Positions 36,238 through 46,927 of a stretch of 64,000 bases of DNA are shown here, piece after piece. The DNA is from Emmonsiellopsis sp. PD_33 (Eukaryota > Ascomycota > Eurotiomycetes > Onygenales > Ajellomycetaceae): assembly GCA_032988165.1 (NCBI GenBank), contig JANTQF010000105.1, forward strand, positions 1-64,000, written 5' to 3'. The first letter of the stretch is position 1; each line of letters starts with the position of its first letter. The notes beneath the pieces were generated by a model. The model made no database searches, was not told the DNA's origin, and saw only the letters and a list, made by a program, of their open reading frames with translations. A program made the translations under genes and the position numbers.

Positions 36238-37950
36238 CTTCTGTGCTGTGTCCGCCATGCATAGCTGCGTCAGTGATTAGCACGCTGGAGCTGGCATGGG
36301 CCCTAACCGCGGCCCCCCTACCGGTTTTCCTTCCGTCACATATTCATACGCCAGAACATAACGTATCCCTCCCCTTCTGTGTATTGATAATAGTTTACTT
36401 TTACTTTTGTTTTCGTCCCGGTTTCATTAAATTGACAAAAGGGGGTTACTATGGCTATTATTTATATTTCGGGAACTATCATATCAACCTGCTTGCCGAC
36501 GGCACGGAGAGGACTAAAAAAAAAAAGAAGAACCCCCCAAAAATCGTGCATTAGCGGGGGTAGTTATGTATGTATATTAGTTAAAGTTCCTTTTCCTTTT
36601 TCCTGTCTGGGGTTAAGTTCCTTTTCTACCCAAGGGTCTTACTTACTGGATGTACTACGGGGTGATAAATAAAAAGGCGATTCGGGAAAAAAAAACCTGT
36701 TTATTTCTTTCTTTCCTGTTCCTGTCTCCTGTTTTTTTTATTTCTTATTTTTATTTTTCGCTTTTTCCTTTTGAAACAAACAAACCTTGTTTTGATTCGG
36801 GAAAAGGGGGGATGTCGGCGGGGCGCGCGGACTTATATCGGTCTAAGTTAACTATCAATCACCCAGACCATGTTAGGATTGGGATGGAATGAAAAGTAGT
36901 GTTTTTTTCTTTTTTTGTTTTCTAATATAACACTCTGCTTTCTATTTCTCTTCTTTTTCTTTGCTGCGATGTTGTGCCGTGTGTTTGATTATTGTTGGTC
37001 ATTCGTTCCTCTCCTATCTTACCCCATCTATCTATCTATGAACTTCCTTGGCATATGGAATTGGAACTGGTTTCCGGCTGGCGTTTGAAAGGGTGGAGAA
37101 GGGGGTTGTATATATATATCATGTTAACCTATGCGAAATGAAAAAGGACTTGTAGCCTGTATTTAGCAATAGGTAGTCTCATCGTTATATAAATACAGCG
37201 GCAGTGTTGCAGGAAGTGTTTCCAAAGAGTATTATCAGTATAACGGGGTCCAGTTATTTCTGCCCTTGGTTCTTGGCCAAAGGACATCTACCCGTCGGGG
37301 TCTAGATACGTCAAGGTATATATCCAAGCAAACCAGGTGAATAGCTAGGGTTTCCTTCCATAACTCTATAACTGAACGGGCTGGGTGGGATCCCAACGCT
37401 GAAGAAGGGAGCATGTCAGCTATTGGACGAAGAAGTACATTGAAACAGTCAAGACTGTATTAGCTCCCGCCCGCTGACAGCGTACATGCTTACATACATA
37501 CGTACCTAGTATGACGCGGGGTTTCGCCAACCCTTCACAGCCGTGTTTGCTTGACATGCAGTTTGCCTGGCTCGTCCGTCAGCCGAACAGAGCATAGGAC
37601 TGCCCATACTGGTAGTCTCCGCAGTCATTGAGTCACAGCCGGGCAGCCACGCGGGGACTGGGGAGAGTCCCGACGTCATCTCCCTTGCCTGCTGGCAATG
37701 GAGTACGCGTCCCCGGGCGGTGACTGGGAGGAGCGGCGGGCCATGTGAGGCGGGGGAGTCATCTGGGTGTGACGGCGGCAGGCAGCTGCGGTGGATGCAG
37801 TGAATGCTGAGGGAGCAGAGGGCGGAAGTGGCAGGAAAAGGGGCAAAAAGGGGGAAAAGGGGCAAGGGGGTGTCGGGTCACGGGGATCACGGGGGGTCAC
37901 CTGCTGTGCGGCTCCTTCCGCCGGCCAAACGAGGCCGCGTCACGACGAGC

Positions 37951-38060
37951 TATAAAGACTCGCTTCTTCTCTGTGTCTTCTTCTTCTTCTTCTCTTCTTC
38001 TCTTCTTCATCCTCACCATCTTCTATCACTCTCTATACCTCTACCCTCTCTGTCCACCCT
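37951..38060 (+). promoter_or_regulatory. Core promoter of the subtilase gene: TATA box and CT-rich initiator
   Basis: TATAAAG at 37951-37957 is followed at once by a long CT-rich tract (about 37961-38060), the standard layout of strongly expressed filamentous fungal promoters. The start codon lies about 220 bases downstream, after a leader with short tandem repeats. Confidence 0.6.
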
Positions 38061-38088
38061 GTTACACCAACTCTCGTTGACTTACCTC

Positions 38089-38130
38089 TATTCAACCCCT
38101 ATTCAGCCCCTATTCAACCCCTATCCAGCT
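38089..38130 (+). repeat. 11-bp tandem repeat in the subtilase 5' leader
   Basis: Three copies of TATTCAACCCC/TATTCAGCCCC (38089, 38100, 38111) and a fourth degenerate copy lie between the presumed transcription start and the ATG. The repeat contains CAACCCC, so pyrimidine-rich repeats run through the leader. Confidence 0.7.
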
Positions 38131-38175
38131 TTAGCACCCCCTATTCGCTCCCTTGCATCACTTCACGTCGCAATC

Positions 38176-40215
38176 ATGCCTCTCATTTCTATCAACGGGA
38201 ACGAGATCGACCCGCACCAGCAGGCCAATGCCCTGAGTGCATTCGGCCTCAAGTATGACAATGCTGCTGGGTCCGACTACATCCTGATCCAGACTTCAGC
38301 CGATCCCCTCTCCATTGAGCAGGAAGCCGAGCTTGAGCGTCTCGGTGTCCTCGTCCAGGAGTATGTGTCCCAGAACACCTATCTCTGCCACTACAAGCCC
38401 CACGATCTCAGTGCTATTCGTGAGCTGCCCTTCATCGGCTATGCAGACGTCTACTTGAACCTATTCGTCTTGCAGTCCGACCTCAAGCAAGCCAACGTTG
38501 CCAACACCCTGGCTGCGTTCAGTGCTGCCCCCAAGACCAACCGCACCCGTCATGTGGACCTCGTCCTGCATCAAGGTGTCGACGGCAAATCTGAGGCAGT
38601 CAGAAAGGCAGTTGCTGCTGCTGCCCGCGCAGATTCTGAACTCTCGGGTGCTAGCGGCCACAAAATCCGTCTTCACGTGCAGGAACAGTATCTCGATGAT
38701 CTCGCTGCTGTTGACTACGTGCGCCATATCCACGAGGTTGGCCAGAGCGTGCTCTTCAATAACAAGGCTAGGGAGGTCATGAAGGTGGAGACAACGGTAA
38801 ACGACACCCAATACCTCGGAGAAGGCCAGATTGTTGCTGTTGGAGACACTGGATTCGATAAAGGAGTGACTGACGATACCCATCCCGCGTTCACCGGCCG
38901 GGTCAAGCACCTTTATGCTCTTGGACGTCCCGGAAAGGCTGACGATCCAGACGGGCACGGTACCCACGTCTGTGGTTCTATCCTCGGAGATGGGGAATCC
39001 AAAACCATGGGTGGAAGAATTGCTGGTGCCGCCCCCAAAGCCTCTCTGGTGCTGCAGTCCGTGCTCGACAGTTTCAATGGCCTGGGTGGGATCCCAAGTA
39101 ACTTAAATGACCTCTTCATCGTGCCATACGATGAACAAGGAGCTCGTATCCACACCAACTCCTGGGGCGCAACCTCTTTGTTTGGCCAGATCGCGTACGA
39201 CAGTTCTGCCACCGAGGTGGACAAATTTGTGTGGGAACACCCCGACATGGTCATCCTTTTTGCCGCTGGAAATGAGGGCGTGGACCGCAATTTCGATGGC
39301 GTCATCGATGGGAAACAGATCGGTTCCCAGGCCGGTGCAAAGAATTGTATCACGGTTGGTGCAAGCGAGAACAATAGGCCTGAAATCCCGATTCAGTATG
39401 GTGTACGCTGGCCCTCAGCACCCTTCCGTACGGATCCCATGGCCAATCGTCCCGACGGTATGGCCGCATTCAGCAGTCGTGGACCGACCAGAGAGGGCAG
39501 AATCAAGCCTGATGTTGTTGCTCCCGGTACGGCCATTTTGTCCACCCACTCCCGCAACTCCGGCAATCAGGGAAACCAGTATGGAGAAAGCACGGACCCC
39601 GACTGGTTCTATATGGCTGGCACCAGCATGGCAACTCCTCTGGTTGCAGGGTGTGTGGCGGTCCTGCGTGAATCGTTGGTCAAAAACAATGTCCCCAATC
39701 CCAGTGCTGCACTCATTAAAGCTCTGCTCATCAACGGGGCCGTCGAACTTGTTGGACAGTACACCCCATCTGAAGCAGGCCCATCGCCTAATGCCAGCTC
39801 AGGCTTTGGATTGGTCAACCTCAAGAACTCTATTATCGTGCCAGATCAACAGGATGGGGGCTTTCATGAAGGCAGTCCCCTTGAGAAAGGTGCCGAGGCG
39901 ACACCACTAACTGTCAATATCCCGGCAGACAAGACCGGATCCGCGCTCAAGGTCACTCTTGTGTGGTCCGACCCGCCGGGAGCTAGACTCCAGAACGACC
40001 TGGATCTCATTGTGAGAGCGTCCGATGGGACCGAACGGCACGGAAACATGGGCGAGAAGGCTGATTTCGATAGAGCCAACAACGTTGAACAGGTTGTCTG
40101 GACTAACATACCTGGGGGAGAAGTCCAAATTATTGTGAAGGCATTCCAGATTACCCGGAAGGATTCTCCCCAGCCTTATGCCGTTGTCTGGAGTGTTGAT
40201 CGTCCCCTGAAGTGA
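38176..40215 (+). CDS. Subtilisin-like serine peptidase (S8), intracellular type
   Basis: An intronless protein of 679 residues from the ATG at 38176 (context CAATCATG, after a long leader). The peptidase S8 catalytic triad is complete: Asp in VAVGDTGFD near residue 224, His in DPDGHGTHVCGS near residue 260, and Ser in YMAGTSMATPLVAG near residue 483; the oxyanion Asn sits in FAAGNEG near residue 365. A 190-residue N-terminal region precedes the catalytic domain, and a beta-rich C-terminal domain (LKVTLVWSDPPGARLQNDLD) resembles the jelly-roll of KP-43-like subtilases. No signal peptide is visible: the first residues MPLISINGNEIDP are polar. Either the protein stays in the cytosol or it is exported without a classical signal. 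Upstream in-frame codons back to 37804 lie in the promoter and are not used here. Confidence 0.9.
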   Translation: MPLISINGNEIDPHQQANALSAFGLKYDNAAGSDYILIQTSADPLSIEQEAELERLGVLVQEYVSQNTYLCHYKPHDLSAIRELPFIGYADVYLNLFVLQSDLKQANVANTLAAFSAAPKTNRTRHVDLVLHQGVDGKSEAVRKAVAAAARADSELSGASGHKIRLHVQEQYLDDLAAVDYVRHIHEVGQSVLFNNKAREVMKVETTVNDTQYLGEGQIVAVGDTGFDKGVTDDTHPAFTGRVKHLYALGRPGKADDPDGHGTHVCGSILGDGESKTMGGRIAGAAPKASLVLQSVLDSFNGLGGIPSNLNDLFIVPYDEQGARIHTNSWGATSLFGQIAYDSSATEVDKFVWEHPDMVILFAAGNEGVDRNFDGVIDGKQIGSQAGAKNCITVGASENNRPEIPIQYGVRWPSAPFRTDPMANRPDGMAAFSSRGPTREGRIKPDVVAPGTAILSTHSRNSGNQGNQYGESTDPDWFYMAGTSMATPLVAGCVAVLRESLVKNNVPNPSAALIKALLINGAVELVGQYTPSEAGPSPNASSGFGLVNLKNSIIVPDQQDGGFHEGSPLEKGAEATPLTVNIPADKTGSALKVTLVWSDPPGARLQNDLDLIVRASDGTERHGNMGEKADFDRANNVEQVVWTNIPGGEVQIIVKAFQITRKDSPQPYAVVWSVDRPLK

Positions 40216-41315
40216 TAGTACATTCGAAGTGGCGTCGTTAAGGAGGAGTTCGTCATGTACGGAGCAACAATGGAGCTTTGTTTGATTTTAACATTCGACC
40301 TTTCGTTTAGCCCTGTGGTACCCCTGATGATGGAATGGAGAGTCTTCCACCCTTACATGTATTATTAATGACGGATGATCGGGTGGCGATGGATGAAGGA
40401 CCCAGGTATGCGTTGTTTTCAGCACAAATCTGGCAGACGGCGAAACCACTCTCTTTAATCAGAATGAAGGCCAGATTTTTCAAAAAACAAAAAAAAAAAA
40501 AAACCAACAGCGATGGATGAGTTCCGTGACTCTTACCACATGAATAACGGGGAAAATGGGTGAAATATAAATAGTAATAAGCAAGATATACCCCCTCAGA
40601 ATATCGAAATGTGAACCGTACTGAACTGAAATTATCACTATTCTGATTAATATGCCCGTCTCCATATCTCAGCATTTTGAGAGTTACGGGGTCGGTCGGT
40701 TGGGTAGGGTATTCCATAATTTCTTATGGAGTGCGTAACGGAGTTTCCTAACATAGGTTTCAAAGAGAGTAGTACTAGTAGATACAACATATGTGCAAGG
40801 AAAGGGTGAACTGGAATATAATGATGGTAGTAATGGATTAGTTCTGAAATAAATGGGATAAAATGAGATGAAATGAAGAGATGAGATGGGATAGATGGGG
40901 ATTTTATGTGGTGGTTGGGATATTGCTGAGTCAGCTGTGGGGGGGGGTTAGGGCGAGAAGGTTAAAGGGGGCAAATAAGGGGGGGGATTATGTTTAGCAG
41001 GGAGGGAATATATATGGATAGGTAAGAAGGGAAGAGGGGTTAATATGATTAAAGGGTGTTTTATGTTGAGCTTTAATGTTGTTTGGTCTGAGAACTTAAG
41101 GATTGAGGATTGTACATGTACATACTTCGTAATATCGGCTTGCATGAGTGCTACTGTATTATCCCATCACTCTAGAAAACATGAAGTATGAGCCGAATTC
41201 ATACCCCTTTTCAACTAGATTAGTTAGCCTTACCTCACCATATAACCCGTCCATCCAGATAGCCCCAGAGGACATACAAATCTGCCAATCAACATGCGCC
41301 TATACAACCCACCCC
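40216..41315. other. Convergent 3' intergenic region
   Basis: This lies between the subtilase and aminotransferase 3' ends. It is AT-rich with G-tracts near 40930-40990 and no supported gene. Several frames on the complementary strand of 41148-41560 are shadows of the aminotransferase. Confidence 0.5.
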
Positions 41316-42659
41316 CTAAATCCCCATCCCAACCTTCCCAACCGCATACGCAAACGCCATATCCAAAATCCTCAAACCCTCCTCAACCTCCCCCTCCGTA
41401 ACCGTCACCGGCGGCGCCAGCCGAAACACATCCCCCATCCCCGGAAACACAATAATATTACACGACAGCCCCAACTCCAACGCCCGCCCCGCCACCAAGT
41501 TACCCAGCTGCCTCCCCGCCTTCCTCGTCTCCCGGTCCTCAATAATCTCAATCCCAACTAGCAACCCTTTCCCCCGCACATCGCCGATGCACCAGTACTT
41601 CTCCTGCAGCGCCAGCAGGCCGGCGATCAGCTGCTCGCCCCGCGCAGCGGCTGCGGCGCAGAGGTCGTCGCGCACGACGATCTCGAGGACCTTGTCGCCG
41701 ACGGCGGCGGGGAGGGGGTCGTTGTAGTGTGTTGATAACCACATGAAGCCGGCGGCGTTTGCGCCGCGTTCGATTTCTGCGGTTGTGCTGATGGAGGATA
41801 GGGGCAGGCCGCAGCCGAGGGTTTTGGAGAGGCAGAGAATGTCCGGGACGACATTGCTGTCGTTGTCGTTGTCGTCGTCGAGTTGGAACGCGAACATTTT
41901 GCCCGTCCGGCCTAGACCCGTCTGTGCTTCGTCTAGGATTAGGAGCATGTTGCGCCTTTTGCATTCGTGGGATAGGCGGCGGAGGTAGCCTGGGGGTAGG
42001 GTGAGGATGCCGCCGGTTGAGAGGATGGGTTCGAGGACGAAGGCGGCCAGTGAGCCGACGGATTGGGTGTCGACCATTGACCAGCCGTAGTCCATTTCTG
42101 TTTCCCAGTCGTAGGAGCCGGTGGGTTTGCGGAAGATGGAGCGGTAGGCGTTGGGGGCTGGGAAGGCCAGTTGGCCGGGGACCACGGGTCCGCCGTGTTT
42201 CCGGCCCATGGAGTATGTGGCTGATACCACGCCTTGGGTTAGGCCGTGGTAGCTGGCAGAGAATGCGACGATTTCGAATTTGCCTGTGTAGCATTTTGCG
42301 AGCTTGATGGCGGCCTCGACGGACTCGCCGCCTGTGTTGAGGAAGAAGGATTTCTCCAGGGGTGCTGGGAGGAGATTGCCTAGTCGCTCTGCTAGGTTGA
42401 CTACGGGGATGGTGACCATGTTGCTGAGGAGGTGGTCGAGTTCTTCTGCGTATTTCTTAACCACATCGACGACTTCGGGGTGCGAGTGGCCGAGTAGTGA
42501 GCTCATTTGGCCGGAGGTGAAGTCGAGGATTTGCCTGCCTGAGGCATCGTATAGTCTGGTTCCTTTGGCTTTGACTATAATTGTTGGAGAAAGAGGAATT
42601 CCTGTTTTCATCAGATGTTTATTGGCCCTGGACCAGAATGTAGTTGTGTCGAAGGACAT
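41316..42659 (-). CDS. Class III PLP aminotransferase, 2,2-dialkylglycine decarboxylase-like
   Basis: An intronless protein of 447 residues from the ATG at 42659 (MSFDTTTFWSRANKHLMKTG). The fold-type I, class III features are all present: DFTSGQMSSLLGHSHPEVV, the phosphate-binding NTGGESVEAAIKLAK, SASYHGLTQG, the aspartate motif LLILDEAQTGLGRTGKM, and the PLP lysine in CLSKTLGCGLPLSS near residue 277. The sequence around GHSHPEV and the SKTLGCGLP block resemble 2,2-dialkylglycine decarboxylase, which decarboxylates and transaminates dialkylglycines such as 2-aminoisobutyrate with pyruvate; ornithine or GABA aminotransferases are alternatives. A poly-Asp insertion (LDDDNDNDSN) lies just before the lysine. 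The gene is divergent from a Zn2Cys6 regulator, suggesting pathway-specific control. Confidence 0.88.
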   Translation of the reverse strand: MSFDTTTFWSRANKHLMKTGIPLSPTIIVKAKGTRLYDASGRQILDFTSGQMSSLLGHSHPEVVDVVKKYAEELDHLLSNMVTIPVVNLAERLGNLLPAPLEKSFFLNTGGESVEAAIKLAKCYTGKFEIVAFSASYHGLTQGVVSATYSMGRKHGGPVVPGQLAFPAPNAYRSIFRKPTGSYDWETEMDYGWSMVDTQSVGSLAAFVLEPILSTGGILTLPPGYLRRLSHECKRRNMLLILDEAQTGLGRTGKMFAFQLDDDNDNDSNVVPDILCLSKTLGCGLPLSSISTTAEIERGANAAGFMWLSTHYNDPLPAAVGDKVLEIVVRDDLCAAAAARGEQLIAGLLALQEKYWCIGDVRGKGLLVGIEIIEDRETRKAGRQLGNLVAGRALELGLSCNIIVFPGMGDVFRLAPPVTVTEGEVEEGLRILDMAFAYAVGKVGMGI

Positions 42660-43013
42660 GGTGGGCGAATGTGAACTGGGCTGAGCAAGGGGAGTGGGAT
42701 GAATTAACAACAAAGTTGGTCCGAGAAAGATTCCTAGATATAATTAGCACAGGATAATAAAATGGGAAATGGAATATCGATAACAAGGAGTGGTATCAGA
42801 TATCGAGTTTCCATATATACTTCCCCCCTATGACGGCTGCAGTGGCAATCTTGGCCGCGGGCACACCCAGCTTTTGTCCGCGGCCATGCCCGCGGGGAAG
42901 AACATGTATCATTTGTAATGCAAGATAGGCCCCTTTAAAGCCGCTCTCGTGTCTTCATGCACCCGAGTCGATACCGCGGGCACATCTAGTCGGTTTCCTC
43001 GCCTCATATTGTA
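42660..43013. promoter_or_regulatory. Divergent promoter with four CCGCGG palindromes
   Basis: Between the aminotransferase and the second Zn2Cys6 gene, CCGCGG occurs at 42855-42860, 42878-42883, 42890-42895 and 42974-42979. Two of them extend to CCGCGGGCACA. Zn2Cys6 dimers bind paired CGG/CCG triplets, so these are good candidate operators for the neighbouring regulator. The spacing between the triplets is zero (everted arrangement), which is one of the known geometries. This is sequence observation plus inference. Confidence 0.55.
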
Positions 43014-45122
43014 ATGGAGCCGAGTGGTGGTGCCCAGGGAAGGCCGTATCGGTCTCATTCGCATCCAGCTTGTCTTCCCTGCAGGCGACGCAAGTCGAGA
43101 TGCAAAACCAAGGACATCGCGGAGAACTGTATTTCTTGTCAGGTCCATGGAACGGAGTGTGTCTTCCCGCAAGCCGGGCGGGTTTCCTCCCAGTCACCGC
43201 GTCGACATGTCAAGGCCAAGCGCGTCAAGCGGAATACCCCGCGAAGAGACCGGAAAGATCAAATCCCTTCTCGTCCAACACCTCTGCGTCAATTTCGCCT
43301 AGGCCATCCCGAGCGGCACTATCCCGACGATGAGGAGAGGAGCGACGCGCCCTCCAACTGTGGTGGTATGTTCGCGGAAGCAGGCGATAATGGTTCTCAT
43401 ATCGTCAGCCCAGCAATCGTCGATGATAGCGAGATGTTGGAGAGCTACCTGACAACGACCGCGGAAACGCATGGTAGACGACTAATTCGAGCATTTCCGC
43501 CTGCGAATGCCTCTGGTCGGACTGTGCGGCCGGTCTTGTTCAGCACGCTGCCGAAGCGGTCGAGTGGTGGTGTCGGGTCGCATCAATCCCGCGCGTCGGA
43601 GAAATATGAGCTGATTGAGAAGCTGATCGAGCCTCACGCGAAAGATTTGGTCGATTTGTATGTGAATCTTGCTGGATTCACCTTTTTATCTTACCTTATT
43701 TCTTTATTCCTTCGTTTTTTGTGCTTTTGAGCTTTTGTTAAACATACTGCCAACGTGAAGCTAATAAGTGTCAGGTTTTTCGAAAAAACGAATATCTGCT
43801 TTCCCATATTTGATGAATCCTCGTTTAAGAAAACCTACGCTTCCAATCGACGCAAGGTCTCTCTTGCTCTCCTGTCTAATCTATATGCAAGTGCCTTGAT
43901 CTATTGGCCTAATTCCCCCAAATCACGATTTAGCCGCCGGCCAGACCTCAATTTTGTCTGGGTCCAAGCATACGAGGCTCTGAGCTCAGAGGTATTCTTG
44001 TGTCCCGGGACGTCCACTGTTATAGCAATTATGCTTAATGTAAGTGGGAGACCGAGTATATCGATTATTGCCAATGAAGGTCTGCTGGGCTTGGCAATAT
44101 CATTGTCGAATGCAATGGGCTTGAACAGGGATCCTTCAAATTGGAATATATCAAGACTGGAGAAGCAGATAAGAATTAAGATCTGGTGGCTGGTGGTTGT
44201 ACACGATCGTTGGTGAGACAAAACCCATATTCTGTGACATGCACAGTAACTAATTATCTACTTCAGGTGTAGTCTAGCATACGGGATCCCCTTGCAAATC
44301 CACCGAGCTCAGCATGATGTGCCTATACCAAGCGCACAGGATCTCAGTACCCCTGATGCTTCACCCGCACAAGTAACTGCCACGGCAATATTTATTGCTC
44401 TGATCTCCCTCACAGAAGTGTTAGGCCGGTATCTCGAGTACGTCTACTGGCTCACAAAAGACAGCCAAGAAACACCAGAACCATCCACCACCGATCTAGA
44501 ACTTCTCCTGGGAGAATGGGAGGAGACTCTCAGCAGCGACGTCCGACGGGTCGTCATCCGGGGCACAGACCTCAGCGCCCCCGGCGCCGCAAACCTCCGC
44601 CTATCCTATCTAGCCGTAAAGCTTCTCCTCCGCCGCATCCAGCTGGACCTAGATAGGGGAATGCCCCAGACTGAGGATGAAAGCTTCAATGCACCACTCT
44701 ACCTCCGCGCCCAGCGCGCCGCTGAAGAAATCGTCCACTTTGTCCAGGAACTAAACGAACCCCACTTCTGCGGCTTCTGGATCCCCGCGCACGCATTCGC
44801 TCTCACCTCCGCAACTTCATTCCTACTCCGCAGCGCTCTGCGATCATCCAAAAACGCGACGGGGGACAATACACCCCTCAAGCTTTCGCGAGATATGATT
44901 GATACGCTGCGGAGACATAGTGAGGAGCATTCATGGGATCTGGCGGACAATTGTCTCGCGAACTGTAGTGAGATGTTGGAGAAGATAGAAGCTGGGATGC
45001 GGGATTATTCGAGCAGTAGCCCGCCGTTGTTGTCGAATTTCGAAGATTATCCGGATATTGATGTTTCGGTGCTGGATGATTTGCTGACGGGGTTTAGGTA
45101 TCCGTTTGAGATGGAGGAATAA
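43014..45122 (+). CDS. Zn(II)2Cys6 transcription factor, three exons
   Basis: Exons 43014-43657, 43775-44212 and 44267-45122 give 645 residues; introns are 117 and 54 bases. The cluster is near the N-terminus: H-P-A-C-L-P-C-RRRKSR-C, then C-I-S-C and a last C (C-x2-C-x6-C-x8-C-x2-C-x6-C), with a basic linker (RRHVKAKRVKRN). The fungal-specific regulatory domain begins near residue 210 with FFEKTNICFPIFDESSFKK and continues through SNAMGLNRDPSNW and RIKIWWLVVVHDRWCSLAYG, the typical W-W-x-x-x-x-x-D-R block. The C-terminal half is helical. It resembles regulators of catabolic or amide genes of fungi (AmdR/Fac-like layout), but I would not assign a name. Divergent to the aminotransferase, it probably controls it and possibly itself. 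Confidence 0.9.
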
Positions 45123-46927
45123 TAATACTAGAAGGAGGATTAGGGCTGAAGAGAAGCGTTTTGGTTCTTTTTGTTATTTTGGATCATTACTGGGATTAAC
45201 TGTTTAATATTTAATCAATTTACTTCCAAGGAAGTTTTAATACGATTTTAAATTTTCCTATAATATGGATCTTTTGGAAACACGGCCATTTACTTCCTTC
45301 ATGATATGTATATCTTTCGTCAGTTCGTCAGATTGAACTGTAAGCACATCATAGCCAGTTAAAGACCACCCCTCTGTAGCACAACTGACTACTAGTATCC
45401 ATCGTTGCTAGGCGAGATACACGCTGGCAAGGCAGCCAGTGAGATAGAACAACCAAAGTAAATAGCTAATGCTAAACGGATGTCTAAATAAGGAACGACT
45501 TGTGACACCCATAAAGCAGTCAGTATCAGATTAAAGGCACGGGTTGAGTCTAGAAAGAACCCTTAGCTGCTGGAGAATAAATGAATTCTAGAAGACTAGA
45601 AAAACGGATTGGAAGTCTAGTTGTTCACTGGGGGTTTAGGAGGTGGTATTGCGTTGCTCTTAACTGCGTCCAAAAAGTTATAAAATCATCCACCCTCCCC
45701 TCCCCTCTGTCCCCAATGTCATAATTCCCACTGTCATATTCTCCCGTGATCTCTTCACCACATTCATCGTTTTCTCCACCCCTACTAGTATTCACACGTA
45801 GCGATCGTTACGCAGTATCAGGGAGAGGGATAATTAAAATTGTGAAAATATTCATATATTGCTTCCTATGTTTGAATAGTGACAGTTGCTGTGTAGTATT
45901 TAACCCTACTACTCAGGGGAGTCGGAGGTTGACTGATGTTCTACCTCGGGTTGAATTAGGCTTCGATGCCGAGATTGAAGGTGGGTCTCGGCAGCTTCAC
46001 CGATTGGTTCTCGGGTCCACTTGTCGTCTCACCTGCCTAAACAGGGTTAGTTAATCTCACTGGTGTACGAGGGCCCAGTTAGGAAATCTTAAAACATCCA
46101 AACTTCAAAACTGTCTGCAATTTCTGGCCAGGACTTTGACTTCCAGATATCCACATGGAACTTGATTTGTGACCCCAGCCAATCCAAAACTAGTCCCTTG
46201 GACAAGGGTATCTCCAAATCCGAGCCGAATCACTCCGTACAGACAACCCAGGCTCTCAACAAGTTACGACCATGGCTGTGTTGGGATGGAACATCTAGTA
46301 TGGATCTCTTGCCAATGCGGTCAAGGACGCGTATCCATTCAAAACGTCACTATACCTCTCTTACATTTCATCCTTCCTAGGATAAACCTGGACAATCACT
46401 TTTTACTTCTCGAGATTTGGCCCGCCAACCGCATTCGCAATGATTCAGGGGGTCCACGCAACATATCACAGCATACAAGAACTTTCAATCCATGCTAAGA
46501 ATACATCCAAGTATCCCTACATGAATCCACAGCTGCAAGACTATTCTCCAAGTGAAAATGGGTCCTCTCCGTTTTGGGTATGGTGTACGAACACACGATA
46601 CGTGCGTCGGTGCTTGCATGCGTCGGTGCTTGGGGGATGAAAATCTGGATGCCTGTGGCATTTCCCTACGGATAATGCCTGCATTGGAAACTTTAGACAT
46701 TCCTCAAGCCATTCGCTATGCCTTTATAGGCAAACAACACGAGGTTGTGTACGACGGGGCCTGTTAAGATCCTATACTACATATTGAGATCGGGATATAA
46801 AGTCTTGAGGTATCCTCATTGTTTTGGATGAATCAACATTCCATTGACTATCTATATTTCCTATTTGTCTAATTATTCACGTGGCCCTATCTAACACTCT
46901 TTTCTACTTCACAACTTAACGCAAAAT
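45123..46927. other. Intergenic region without supported genes
   Basis: Between the second regulator and the RTA1 gene, 1.8 kb of moderately AT-rich DNA holds only short overlapping frames with no domain-like content. Direct tandem copies of the short motif TGCGTCGGTGCTTG occur near 46602-46631. The final 100 bases are the RTA1-gene promoter. Confidence 0.45.

Larger units (their letters stand above)
36238..38175. other. Intergenic and subtilase promoter region
   Basis: The 5' part is the regulator's 3' UTR with long T- and A-tracts (36690-36780, 36900-36960). The part near 37800-37900 is G-rich with several AGGGG/AAAAGGGG blocks, resembling STRE (CCCCT/AGGGG) stress elements. No independent gene is seen. 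Confidence 0.5.

Noticed and set aside
37804..38175. In-frame extension of the subtilase by 124 codons
   Set aside because: It runs through the TATA box and CT-rich tract, so it lies upstream of the likely transcription start.
41548..42294. Long arginine/proline-rich frame inside the aminotransferase
   Set aside because: Shadow frame of a GC-rich real gene; composition is an artefact.
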